A stretch of DNA of 64,000 nucleotides from NCBI RefSeq assembly GCF_007859295.1, contig NZ_VOHB01000002.1, positions 1,303,624-1,367,623 on the forward strand, in the 5' to 3' direction. The first letter of the stretch is position 1. The number at the start of each line of letters is the position of its first letter. The notes beneath the pieces are model-generated. The model saw nothing but the letters and a program-made list of their open reading frames with translations. It did not search any database and was not told the DNA's origin. The position numbers were made by a program, and so were the translations under genes. This document shows, piece after piece, positions 1 to 8,636 of this stretch. Source of the DNA: Planococcus sp. CPCC 101016 (lineage in GTDB: Bacteria; Bacillota; Bacilli; Bacillales_A; Planococcaceae).

Positions 1-40
1 GAAACAGCTAAAAAAGCAAATTTATCAATTGAAAAGATAA
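1..40 (+). CDS. C-terminal end of an upstream gene (partial)
   Basis: The first bases read open in one frame and end KQLKKQIYQLKR at a TAA at 38-40. A good terminator begins 18 bases further on, so this is plausibly the tail of a gene lying before the window. Too little is present to name it; chance reading is possible. Confidence 0.3.
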   Translation, partial: KQLKKQIYQLKR

Positions 41-57
41 ACACCGCAATAACGGAG

Positions 58-84
58 AAGGTCTCATCCCAGAGGCCTTTTTTT
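58..84 (+). terminator. Rho-independent terminator of the upstream gene
   Basis: The 8-bp stem AAGGTCTC/GAGGCCTT (one G-T pair) with loop ATCCCA is followed by a run of seven T. It separates the partial gene from the MFS gene starting at 110. Confidence 0.75.
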
Positions 85-109
85 CTGTCATTGGAAAAGA
101 GGTTGTGTA

Positions 110-1588
110 ATGGATAAAACAAAAAGGCCATTGGTTCTGGCTGCTGTCATGTTGGCGATGTTTGTCAGTGCTGTCGAAGCAACTATTGTATCGACAGCTA
201 TGCCAAGCATTGCCTCTGAACTGGGCGGGTTTTCTAAATACAGCTGGGTATTCTCTGCCTATTTATTGATGAGCACGGTAACGGTCTTATTATACGGGAA
301 ATTATCGGATATATTTGGGCGTAAGCGCATATTTGCTGTTGGTATGTCCTTGTTCCTGCTCGGCTCCTTATTATGCGGGTTCGCCAATTCAATAGATGAA
401 CTCATTTTTTATCGATTTGTTCAGGGAATGGGCGCGGGCGCAGTAATGCCGATAGCGACGACAATTGTCGGAGACATCTACTCACGGGAGGAACGCGCGA
501 AAATTCAAGGTTATTTATCAAGTGTCTGGGGGATATCAGCAGTTACCGGACCGGCGATTGGGGGGATTCTTGTCGCAACCATCGGCTGGGAATATGTATT
601 CTGGCTGAATTTGCCATTGGGAGTTGTCTCGCTGATTGGGGTACTATTATTTTTGAAAGAACCGGTGAATACGAAGAAACCGGTAATAGATTATAAAGGA
701 GCCGCTTTATTGACGGCAGCTTTATCGACAATGCTGTATTTCCTTGTAGAAGGAGGCGTCTCATTTGATTGGCTGTCAGGCAAAGCCCTGATTCTGTTGG
801 TTGCCAGCACCCTGTTTTTTGTACTATTTATTTTGGTGGAGAAAAAAGCCATTGATCCGATGATGCCTTTTGAAATTTGGCGAAATAAGACGATTCTTTA
901 CGCGAATTTGGTGTCATTGGCAACGGGTGTCATTTTAATCAGCATCTCCAGCTATTTGCCAACTTATGTAACCGGAGTGATGGAGCAGCCTGCAGCAATT
1001 GCCGGCTTCACTTTGACAGCTATGTCCATTGGCTGGCCATTGGCTGCCTTTTTCTCAGGCAGGCTACTTTTGAAAATCGGTTATTTCAAAACCTCTTTGG
1101 CTGGGGGCGCGTTCCTGGTAATGGGAACCTTATTATTTGTTTTGATGCAGCCAGGCTTCGGTCCTTTATGGGCTGCCATGTCCAGTTTTTTTATTGGCCT
1201 TGGAATGGGCTTGACGAGTACGGCTTTTATTGTTTCCATCCAAGCAGCTGTCTCCTATGAACTACGTGGCTCTGCTACTGCTTCGAATATGTTCATGCGG
1301 AACTTGGGCAGTACAATTGGCGTGGCTTTGCTTGGAAGTATCCTCAACAGTTCATTATTGAGTTACTTTGCTGCCAATAATCAAAATTATACCTTAAGCT
1401 CCATCAATGATTTGCTGAGTGTGGATAGCCGTGCCGGCATTTCAGCCGAAGCGCTGGGAGTTCTGCAGCAGGCCTTGTCTGGAGCGCTTCAAAACGTCTA
1501 CTTGGTCACCGCATTTTTCGCGCTCCTCAGCTTTATCTTGATCTTTGGGCTTCGCGGACAAAAAGGAGTGAAGAGCAGTGTCAAATGA
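110..1588 (+). CDS. MFS multidrug exporter, DHA2 (EmrB/QacA) family
   Basis: A 492-residue polytopic membrane protein with about 14 hydrophobic segments, the size and layout of DHA2 proton-driven drug exporters. The loop after the second helix carries GKLSDIFGRKR, the MFS motif A, and residues near 140-155 carry the motif-C-like SAVTGPAIGG. It probably exports amphipathic compounds through the cytoplasmic membrane; the substrate cannot be read from sequence. The ATG is preceded by AGAGG at 7 bases. It overlaps the LysR gene by 11 bases, so the two are likely co-transcribed and translationally coupled, which leaves open whether the regulator controls this pump. Confidence 0.88.
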   Translation: MDKTKRPLVLAAVMLAMFVSAVEATIVSTAMPSIASELGGFSKYSWVFSAYLLMSTVTVLLYGKLSDIFGRKRIFAVGMSLFLLGSLLCGFANSIDELIFYRFVQGMGAGAVMPIATTIVGDIYSREERAKIQGYLSSVWGISAVTGPAIGGILVATIGWEYVFWLNLPLGVVSLIGVLLFLKEPVNTKKPVIDYKGAALLTAALSTMLYFLVEGGVSFDWLSGKALILLVASTLFFVLFILVEKKAIDPMMPFEIWRNKTILYANLVSLATGVILISISSYLPTYVTGVMEQPAAIAGFTLTAMSIGWPLAAFFSGRLLLKIGYFKTSLAGGAFLVMGTLLFVLMQPGFGPLWAAMSSFFIGLGMGLTSTAFIVSIQAAVSYELRGSATASNMFMRNLGSTIGVALLGSILNSSLLSYFAANNQNYTLSSINDLLSVDSRAGISAEALGVLQQALSGALQNVYLVTAFFALLSFILIFGLRGQKGVKSSVK

Positions 1589-2453
1589 AGAACTAATCAT
1601 CAAAGTATTGGCCGAAGAAGGCAATATGAGAAAAGCGGCTGAACGTTTATTTTTGTCACAACCGGCTTTATCGCAGCGTCTGCAATCTATTGAAAAAGAC
1701 TGGGGTCAACAATTGTTTATTCGTTCACAAAAAGGTTTGTCTCCAACACCTGCTGGGGAATTGGTCATTCAATATGCAATCGAAACGATCCAACGGAAAG
1801 AGGAAGTTTTCGAAGTGCTGCATACCATGACTTCTAAAGTGCATGGAACCTTAAAAATCGCGTGTGCCACGATTATCGGACAAAACTGGCTGCCAAAAGT
1901 ACTGAAAGATTTTGTGACGCTATATCCAGAAGCGAAAATACAATTGATCACAGGCTGGAGCTCGGAAATTGTCCGTTCACTTTATGAGGGGGAAGCTCAT
2001 ATTGGAATTGTTCGCGGCCATACAGACTGGAAAGGAACAAAAAAGCATCTATTCAAAGACACACTGTATTTAGTAGATAAGGAGATTCGTTCGCTCGAAG
2101 AGCTTTTTCAAACAGAACGGCCATTTATCCAATTTAAAAGTGATTCGAATTATTATGAGGAAATTCAGCAATGGTGGCAAAAGCATTTTGCTTCCAATCC
2201 GAAACGGCAAATTACGGTGGACCAGATTGAAACGTGTAAGCAAATGGCTGTCAACGGAATCGGGTATGCCATCCTGCCGTCTATTACGCTGACAGGCAGT
2301 GAAGACGTGCATATGATGGCATTGACGAATAATAAAGAAGAGCTTGAATTGACACGGGATACTTGGCTGATCGGCTATGAATCAGCTTTCCAGCTACGCC
2401 AAGTAGAGGCATTTGTCGATATAGTCGAAAAACATGCCGCTTTATTAAGGTGA
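1578..2453 (+). CDS. ccpC: LysR-family regulator, CcpC/CcpE-like
   Basis: A 291-residue protein with an N-terminal winged helix-turn-helix (residues about 1-60, containing [20 protein letters not shown]) and a C-terminal periplasmic-binding-like effector domain. CcpC (YkuM) of B. subtilis and CcpE of Staphylococcus aureus are LysR proteins that sense citrate and control TCA-branch genes. The assignment rests on sequence feel plus the position directly before dapH-dapL, where ccpC/ykuM sits in B. subtilis. It starts with GTG after AAAGGAG and overlaps the MFS gene by 11 bases. It could be another LysR family member; the family is certain, the symbol is not. Confidence 0.75.
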   Translation: MSNEELIIKVLAEEGNMRKAAERLFLSQPALSQRLQSIEKDWGQQLFIRSQKGLSPTPAGELVIQYAIETIQRKEEVFEVLHTMTSKVHGTLKIACATIIGQNWLPKVLKDFVTLYPEAKIQLITGWSSEIVRSLYEGEAHIGIVRGHTDWKGTKKHLFKDTLYLVDKEIRSLEELFQTERPFIQFKSDSNYYEEIQQWWQKHFASNPKRQITVDQIETCKQMAVNGIGYAILPSITLTGSEDVHMMALTNNKEELELTRDTWLIGYESAFQLRQVEAFVDIVEKHAALLR

Positions 2454-2521
2454 AGCGGATGAATTTTTATGCGGAATCAGATATAATAACAGCATCACTT
2501 AATAGAAAGAGGTTTTTATTG

Positions 2522-3235
2522 ATGAAACAGATGGATGCAAACGAAATAATCTCGTACATACAGAATGCGAAAAAGTCGACACCGGTAAAAGCATACATAA
2601 AAGGCCAAGGCGTGGCTGATTTAGATTATGGTGCAGATTCTAAAGTATTCGGCGAAGGCAGTTCAGTCACTGTATTCGGCGAATGGACGGATATTCAGCA
2701 GGCATTGGAAGCGAATGCTTCTGTCATCGAAGACTCTGTCGTTGAAAATGACCGCAGAAATTCAGCAATCCCATTATTAGATATGAAAAATATCAACAGC
2801 CGCATTGAACCTGGTGCATTTATTCGTGAAAATGTAGAAATCGGCAATAATTGTATCATTATGATGGGTGCTGTTATCAATATCGGTTCTGTAATCGGAG
2901 ACGGTACAATGATCGATATGGGCGTTGTTATGGGCGGCCGTGCGACAGTCGGCAAAAACTGCCACATCGGAGCAGGTGCTGTACTTGCAGGTGTAATCGA
3001 GCCGGCATCAGCCACTCCTGTCATCATCGAAGACGACGTAATGATTGGTGCTAATGCAGTAATCCTTGAAGGCGTTCGCGTCGGTAAAGGCGCAGTGGTA
3101 GCAGCAGGCGCCATCGTTATCGAAGACGTACCTGAAAACTCAGTAGTGGGTGGAACTCCAGCACGCGTATTGAAATTGATGGACGCGAAAACACGTGCTA
3201 AAACAGAAATCAAGCAAGAATTGCGCCAGCTGTAA
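2522..3235 (+). CDS. dapH: Tetrahydrodipicolinate N-acetyltransferase
   Basis: DapH acetylates tetrahydrodipicolinate with acetyl-CoA in the acetylase branch of lysine and meso-diaminopimelate synthesis. The 237-residue product starts [14 protein letters not shown] and is nearly collinear with B. subtilis DapH (236 residues). Residues about 85-210 form a left-handed beta helix of hexapeptide repeats ([36 protein letters not shown]). The ATG at 2522, preceded by AGAGG, is preferred to an upstream in-frame start at 2450 that overlaps the LysR gene and gives an extra 24 residues unlike the family. dapL follows after 3 bases. Confidence 0.95.
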   Translation: MKQMDANEIISYIQNAKKSTPVKAYIKGQGVADLDYGADSKVFGEGSSVTVFGEWTDIQQALEANASVIEDSVVENDRRNSAIPLLDMKNINSRIEPGAFIRENVEIGNNCIIMMGAVINIGSVIGDGTMIDMGVVMGGRATVGKNCHIGAGAVLAGVIEPASATPVIIEDDVMIGANAVILEGVRVGKGAVVAAGAIVIEDVPENSVVGGTPARVLKLMDAKTRAKTEIKQELRQL

Positions 3236-3238
3236 TCG

Positions 3239-4363
3239 GTGAATGCAATGGAATTAGTAAAAATCAGAAGAGATCTTCACCAAATTCCAGAAATTGGCTT
3301 TCAGGAATTTAAAACACAGGCTTATTTGCTGGGAACGATTGCTAAGCTGCCGCAAGAGCGCTTGGAAGTAGTGGAGTGGCGAACGGGGATCGCCGTTAAA
3401 GTCCTCGGCAGTAATCCGACAAAGCGAATCGGCTGGAGAACGGATATTGATGCTTTGCCGATTACCGAAGAGACAGGACTTTCTTATGAATCGGTTCATC
3501 CAGGATTTATGCATGCCTGCGGACACGATATCCATATGACCATCGCCCTTGGTTTGCTTGAAGCATTGATCGAAACTCCAATTAAAGACGATGCCGTAAT
3601 CCTATTCCAACCAGCAGAAGAAGGACCAGGTGGAGCATTGCCATTTCGTGAATGGCTAAAAAATGACAAACCGGATTTTTTGCCAGATGTGATTTGTGCA
3701 TTGCATATTGCACCTGAACTTCCGGTCGGCACAGTCGGCACACGCCCTGGCTTATTATTCGCCAACACTTCGGAGTTGTTTATTGATCTTCACGGCAAAG
3801 GCGGACATGCCGCTTTTCCTCATTTGACAGAAGACATGGCTGTAGCGGCAGCTTCTTTACTGATGCAGCTGCAGACCATCGTCAGCCGCAATGTCAATCC
3901 GATGGACTCAGCGGTGCTGACAGTCGGCAAGCTGAGTGCCGGAACGGTTCAGAATATTATCGCTGAGCACGCCCGGCTTGAAGGGACGATCCGTACGTTG
4001 AATAGTGAATCGATGATTCACATGAAAAAACGGATTGAAGCAATTTGCAGGGCAGTTGAAGAAGCCTATAACTGCCGCGTCAGTATTGATTATGGTTCAA
4101 GTTACCTCGAGGTTAAGAATGATGAGAAGCTGGCCGATTTGTTTCTGCAATACGCCAGCAAAATTGAAGGTATAAAGGCTATCGAGAGTAAAGCGGCGAT
4201 GACAGGCGAAGATTTCGGTTATTTCACCGAGCAGCTGCCGGGAATGATGTTCTGGGCAGGCGTTTCTTCAGCCCATGGATTGCACCACTCGAAATTGGAG
4301 CCGGATGAAAAAATCCTGCACTTTATGCCGAATTTTATTCACAAATTCTTTTCTGGATTGTAA
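3239..4363 (+). CDS. dapL: N-acetyl-diaminopimelate deacetylase
   Basis: An M20-family metallohydrolase that removes the acetyl group from N-acetyl-LL-diaminopimelate, two steps after DapH. Metal-binding landmarks are visible: HACGHDIHM near residue 90, the EEGPGG catalytic/metal motif near 127, [10 protein letters not shown], and the C-terminal [11 protein letters not shown]. The dimerisation insert begins at [10 protein letters not shown]. Length (374 residues) equals B. subtilis DapL. A GTG at 3239 gives that length; an ATG at 3248 is also possible. It forms a two-gene operon with dapH and ends in a strong hairpin. Confidence 0.93.
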   Translation: MNAMELVKIRRDLHQIPEIGFQEFKTQAYLLGTIAKLPQERLEVVEWRTGIAVKVLGSNPTKRIGWRTDIDALPITEETGLSYESVHPGFMHACGHDIHMTIALGLLEALIETPIKDDAVILFQPAEEGPGGALPFREWLKNDKPDFLPDVICALHIAPELPVGTVGTRPGLLFANTSELFIDLHGKGGHAAFPHLTEDMAVAAASLLMQLQTIVSRNVNPMDSAVLTVGKLSAGTVQNIIAEHARLEGTIRTLNSESMIHMKKRIEAICRAVEEAYNCRVSIDYGSSYLEVKNDEKLADLFLQYASKIEGIKAIESKAAMTGEDFGYFTEQLPGMMFWAGVSSAHGLHHSKLEPDEKILHFMPNFIHKFFSGL

Positions 4364-4397
4364 GAACGGACAGCTTATGCTGCCCGTTCTTTTTTTG
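4362..4397 (+). terminator. Terminator after dapL
   Basis: AAGAACGG pairs with CCGTTCTT and CAGC with GCTG, one A-C mismatch between them and a TTAT loop, followed by a T run. It isolates the large operon that begins at 4496. Confidence 0.88.
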
Positions 4398-4437
4398 TGA
4401 AATAAGGGAGATAAACTAGGTTTTTCTTGTGAGAAGA

Positions 4438-4463
4438 TGGAACTATTTAACTTAGCCAGCGTA
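4438..4463 (+). promoter_or_regulatory. Predicted ECF-sigma (SigW/SigM-type) promoter
   Basis: TGGAAC, 16 bases, then CGTA. This fits the B. subtilis extracytoplasmic-function consensus TGAAAC-N16/17-CGTA at all but one position. Start of transcription would be near 4470, giving a leader of about 26 bases with the strong site AAGGGGG before the ATG at 4496. I saw no comparably good SigA promoter in this gap. Activity is inferred. Confidence 0.6.
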
Positions 4464-4495
4464 CTAATAAAGAGACGAGTAAAAGGGGGATCATC

Positions 4496-6853
4496 ATGTA
4501 TAAACGCTTGCTGGCATTTTTTGCTTTAGTATTGCTTATCAGTTTGTTTTTAATGCCGCAGGCATCTTTGGCGGCGCCACAAATCACCGTGGATTCCAGT
4601 GCCGGTTTTCAAAATAAGGTGAAGTATGAAAAAGGCCTGCCGCTGCAATTCACTGTGACCAATCAAGGCTCAGCGTTCTCAGGGGACCTGGTGGTCAGTT
4701 ATTCGGAAACATATACTCTCGGAGCCGGTTTGGCTATGCCAATCGAACTTGCTGAAGGAGAGACTAAGACGCTTCAAATTTCAGCATCTGGCTTATCGGA
4801 TATGTATTATACGGGTGGACCTGGAGACCAAAGCATCTTCTTATTCGAAGGCGGTTGGGAGGAAGGCAAATCGATCGCTTTTAAGGGTAAAAAAATTATT
4901 CAACCCAACTATCATTCACCTGGCGCTTTGTTTATCGCCAGCTTGACGGATAATCAGGATCGGCTGATGCCTTTAAAGCAACTGGCTGTTCCAGCTAGTG
5001 AAGGCATCGAAATTATCCATCTCAACCAACTGAAAAATTTTACGTTGCCAACCGAGGCGCAGGCTTGGGACATGATCGATTATTTGGTCATTGATGAATT
5101 TGCTTATAGTGATTTGCCGGAGTCTACGCAACAGGCAATCCTGCAATGGGTGCAACAAGGAGGGAATGTTGTTACCGGCTCCACTGGAAATCTGGAAGCA
5201 GAGCTTGGAAATTTAAGCGAATACCTGCCTTTGGATTTGGGAAATGCTATTGAAGTTTCAGTTCCGGGGTTAGAAAATCCAATTCCCGCTTATCAAGCTG
5301 CAGTTAAGGAAGGAGCGGCTGTGAAGTTGCAGAACGATGGCCAAATTTTGGCGGCAACCCAGCCAATTGGTGCCGGAAGTTTAACGCAAATGAGCTTTTC
5401 ACTGGGAGATGAAACTGTCTCAAGCCAGAAAGGCTATAGCCAAATGGTATCGAATTTTTTTCCAGTAAGGTCGAATTACAATAATTCAATGGGCGGCCAA
5501 TCAATTCTCGATTTTATGAGTTATGAAGTGGGCGATGTCAATGAGCTATTCGAAAGCTTCCAAGTATCTAAACCTTTCATTCTGGCAATCATTTTCATCT
5601 ATATCCTATTGATTGTTCCTGTGCTCTATATCGTATTGAAGAAAAAGGACCGACGGGAATACGCTTGGTTTATCATCCCTGCAGTCGCTTTGCTGACTTC
5701 GATCGGCCTATTTGCTTTTGGCGCCAAAGACCGCATCGGCAATCCGCAAATTCAACAAACTGGTTTTTTTGAAGTGGATGCCGATAAAGGACTGAACGGG
5801 TATTATGTCAATTCATTATTGTCAAACCGCGGTGGAAATTACCAATTCACTGCGCCATCATCCACTACCATGATCTACCGCATGGGCAGTGAGTTTTCAG
5901 AAACTCAGCCTTATCTCTCAGCAATGGTGGAAAAAGGAGCTGCCAGCAATCAGATGACGCTGCGTGACATGCGTTATTGGTCAGTTGAATCCATCATGGG
6001 ACAGTCGTATATAGAAAACAGCGGTAATTTCAGCGTTGATTTAGGTGTGGCTGATGAAAAAATCACCGGAACTATCCGCAATGATTTTCCATTTACAGTT
6101 GAAGATGTTTCAATTTGGTCAGGAACACGCATATTGGACTTGGGTGATTTAAATCCGGGAGAAGAGCTAGCGGTTGATGAAACCATTCAGTCTGATATTT
6201 TATCTCCTGCAGCAGCTGTGGGGCAATCCTACAGCTATATGCCGATTGCTGATTTGGAAGAACTGGACAAGGCGCGCCGCCAAACATTGCTTTCCACTTC
6301 ATTTGAGCAAATGTCACAAAATGGCAAAACTCCCTATGTGATTGCTTATACACAGGATGCAATCGTGCCTATTACTCTTGAAAATCAGCGTGCTTCAGTA
6401 GACTCGGTCCACTTGATTGCCCAAAGCTTCAAACCGGAACTGACCCTGAGTGGAGATGTCACCTTGAATACCGACACCTTCGGAATGGAGCTGGTAGGCG
6501 CCAGTACTAACGCTTATTTTGAGAACATTTCACAGGATCCTTATCTGTATTACTTGGAAAACGGAGAATACGATATGACCTATACATTGCCGGAAGATAT
6601 TAAAAAAAATACATCATCCTGGAGCGAACTGTCTGTCACTACCCCTGGGCAAAGTCTGGAAGTCTCCATTCTGAATCATGAAAGTGGCAAGTATGAAGAA
6701 ATCACACAATCCAGCGAGAAATTCACCGATACGGCAAAAAAATACGTGAGTCCTGAAGGTGCCGTTAAGTTTAAATTAACCATGTCGGGAAATTCAGGGA
6801 ATCCTGAAATTGTTGTGCCGAAAGTCAAATTGAAAGGAGTGATTACCCCGTGA
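4496..6853 (+). CDS. Exported membrane protein with amidotransferase-like region, first gene of the MoxR/VWA operon
   Basis: A 785-residue protein of no named function. Residues 1-26 are a signal peptide with an ALAA-like cleavage end. Residues about 30-130 look like an Ig-type beta domain, and about 145-300 resemble the class I glutamine amidotransferase-like fold found in VWA-operon proteins (VIDEFAYSDLPESTQQAI, WVQQGGNVVTGSTG) without an obvious catalytic Cys. Two membrane segments lie near 361-383 and 391-408, followed by KKKDRRE-type basic residues between them and a long C-terminal domain of about 375 residues, which should face outward. It overlaps the ATPase gene by 4 bases, suggesting it is the extracellular partner of that transporter. 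Confidence 0.75.
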   Translation: MYKRLLAFFALVLLISLFLMPQASLAAPQITVDSSAGFQNKVKYEKGLPLQFTVTNQGSAFSGDLVVSYSETYTLGAGLAMPIELAEGETKTLQISASGLSDMYYTGGPGDQSIFLFEGGWEEGKSIAFKGKKIIQPNYHSPGALFIASLTDNQDRLMPLKQLAVPASEGIEIIHLNQLKNFTLPTEAQAWDMIDYLVIDEFAYSDLPESTQQAILQWVQQGGNVVTGSTGNLEAELGNLSEYLPLDLGNAIEVSVPGLENPIPAYQAAVKEGAAVKLQNDGQILAATQPIGAGSLTQMSFSLGDETVSSQKGYSQMVSNFFPVRSNYNNSMGGQSILDFMSYEVGDVNELFESFQVSKPFILAIIFIYILLIVPVLYIVLKKKDRREYAWFIIPAVALLTSIGLFAFGAKDRIGNPQIQQTGFFEVDADKGLNGYYVNSLLSNRGGNYQFTAPSSTTMIYRMGSEFSETQPYLSAMVEKGAASNQMTLRDMRYWSVESIMGQSYIENSGNFSVDLGVADEKITGTIRNDFPFTVEDVSIWSGTRILDLGDLNPGEELAVDETIQSDILSPAAAVGQSYSYMPIADLEELDKARRQTLLSTSFEQMSQNGKTPYVIAYTQDAIVPITLENQRASVDSVHLIAQSFKPELTLSGDVTLNTDTFGMELVGASTNAYFENISQDPYLYYLENGEYDMTYTLPEDIKKNTSSWSELSVTTPGQSLEVSILNHESGKYEEITQSSEKFTDTAKKYVSPEGAVKFKLTMSGNSGNPEIVVPKVKLKGVITP

Positions 6854-7785
6854 TTGAAACAATCGGATTAACCAAAAAATACGGCTCTTTTTATGCATTG
6901 CAGGACTTGAATCTGGTTGTGGAGGACAGCACCGTATTTGGCTTTGTCGGTGCCAACGGTGCAGGGAAATCAACGACTTTTTCGATTTTGGCTACGCTTC
7001 TTCAGCCGACAGCAGGGGACGCGTTCATCAATGGCATCAGTGTTACCAAAAACCCGCAGGAAGTACGCAGGCAAATCGGCTATATGCCCGATTTCTTCGG
7101 TGTTTATGATCAATTAAAGACAGAGGAGTATTTGGATTTTTATGGAGCCAGCTACGGCATCAAGCCGAAAGAGCGGGCAGTATTAATTCCAAAACTGTTG
7201 GAATTGGTCAATCTGGAGCATAAACGCTACGACTACGTAGACTTGCTGTCGCGCGGGATGAAGCAACGGCTATGCCTGGCCCGCGCGTTGATCCATGATC
7301 CTAACATTCTTATTTTGGATGAACCGGCTTCCGGACTTGATCCGCGGGCTAGGGTTGAAATGCGCGATATCCTTAGAGAACTGAAAGCGATGGGCAAAAC
7401 CATATTGATTTCTTCCCATATCCTTCCGGAGCTGGCTGAAATGTGTGACAGCATCGGGGTCATCGACAATGGAAAGTTGATTGCACAAGGATCTGTACAC
7501 GACATTCAAGCGCAGCTGCAAAGTGAAAAAGTGCTTCGTGTCAAAGTGGCAGGTGATACACAAGCAATTATTCCATTTTTTGAAATGGATCCTTTTGTTT
7601 CGCAGATTGAAGATCAGCGCGAAAAAAATGTCATTCAGTTTTTCTATCGAGGAACAGAAGAAGAACAGATGAGACTGCTGCAGCGGGCAATTGAACAAAA
7701 GATACCGATCCTGTCGTTTGCAGAAGAAGAGACAGACTTGGAGGATGTCTTTATGGCGATCACAAAAGGAGTGGAAATTGGATGA
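6850..7785 (+). CDS. ABC transporter ATP-binding protein (ABC-2 type)
   Basis: A 311-residue cytoplasmic ATPase. Walker A is GANGAGKST (near residue 38), the Q-loop region follows, the signature is LSRGMKQR (near 137), Walker B is ILILDEP and the switch His lies in SSHILPE. A C-terminal extension of about 90 residues is typical of ABC-2 exporters of the GldA/CcmA/NatA kind. It starts at a GTG that overlaps the preceding stop and has AAAGGAG 10 bases upstream. It overlaps the permease gene by 4 bases, so the pair almost certainly forms one complex. Confidence 0.92.
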   Translation: MIETIGLTKKYGSFYALQDLNLVVEDSTVFGFVGANGAGKSTTFSILATLLQPTAGDAFINGISVTKNPQEVRRQIGYMPDFFGVYDQLKTEEYLDFYGASYGIKPKERAVLIPKLLELVNLEHKRYDYVDLLSRGMKQRLCLARALIHDPNILILDEPASGLDPRARVEMRDILRELKAMGKTILISSHILPELAEMCDSIGVIDNGKLIAQGSVHDIQAQLQSEKVLRVKVAGDTQAIIPFFEMDPFVSQIEDQREKNVIQFFYRGTEEEQMRLLQRAIEQKIPILSFAEEETDLEDVFMAITKGVEIG

Positions 7786-8624
7786 AAACCTTGGTTACCA
7801 ATCCGGTACTGATCAAAGAACTTAAATTGCGTTTCCGCAACCTGAAAAGCTTCACAGGCATCCTGTTCTATTTGATTGCAATGAGCATTTTCGTTTTCGG
7901 CTTCATCTTTTTGGCAACTTCTTTGACAGGAAGTGGATTTTTCCGTCCCGATGAAAGTTTTATGCTGTTCAGCATCATGACTTATATTCAACTAGGTCTT
8001 ATTTTATTCATCACGCCGGCATTAACAGCGGGTACGGTCAGCTCTGAACGTGAAAAGCAGACCTTGAATATTTTACTGACGACATCTCAGACGTCTTTCC
8101 AAATCATATTCGGAAAGATGACGTCGTCCATCGCATTTCTATTGCTGATGATTGTTTCTGGGTTGCCTATTTACAGTTTGGTATTCTTGTATGGCGGGGT
8201 TTCACCGAGTCAGTTGTTTTTCATCTTTCTGTTCTATTTATTGACTTTGCTGGCTATCGCCAGTATCGGCGTGATGCTTTCCACCTTAATCCGGAAAACT
8301 ATTGTTGCCATCATTGCAACCTATGGAGCGATGATATTTATGGCAGGGGTGACAGCATTTTTCCTGCTGATATCGATTCAGGTTTCTCAAATGGGTTCTG
8401 GAGCCCCCTCTATGTCACCTATGGCGCATTTTTGGGCGACCATCAATCCGCCGGCCGTTATGTTGACTTTGTTGCAGCCGCCCATGCAAGACCAGTTGCA
8501 AAGCCTAACGATGGTTCCGATTCCGCTATGGGTCGGCTACACAATTTTCTATCTGCTCCTATCAGTTGCCTGCATTTTTCTGGCAGTCAAAAAGTTGCGC
8601 GTCAATATGAATAAATACAAATAA
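7782..8624 (+). CDS. ABC-2 type permease
   Basis: A 280-residue integral membrane protein with about six hydrophobic segments (near residues 25-47, 66-88, 110-135, 145-165, 175-205 and 250-270). The cytoplasmic segment TAGTVSSEREKQTLNILLTT is the standard ABC-2 permease signature, also found in GldF/NosY-like proteins. It begins by ATGA overlap with the ATPase gene. Substrate unknown; such permeases in MoxR/VWA neighbourhoods have no settled function. Confidence 0.88.
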   Translation: MKTLVTNPVLIKELKLRFRNLKSFTGILFYLIAMSIFVFGFIFLATSLTGSGFFRPDESFMLFSIMTYIQLGLILFITPALTAGTVSSEREKQTLNILLTTSQTSFQIIFGKMTSSIAFLLLMIVSGLPIYSLVFLYGGVSPSQLFFIFLFYLLTLLAIASIGVMLSTLIRKTIVAIIATYGAMIFMAGVTAFFLLISIQVSQMGSGAPSMSPMAHFWATINPPAVMLTLLQPPMQDQLQSLTMVPIPLWVGYTIFYLLLSVACIFLAVKKLRVNMNKYK

Positions 8625-8636
8625 GGAGGGATTTCC

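Noticed and set aside
2454..2521. Lysine riboswitch or T-box ahead of dapH
   Set aside because: The gap between the LysR gene and dapH is only 68 bases and shows no aptamer-like helices.
2851..3054. Cys/Arg-rich 67-codon frame inside dapH
   Set aside because: Out-of-frame reading of the hexapeptide-repeat region of dapH; no independent start signal.
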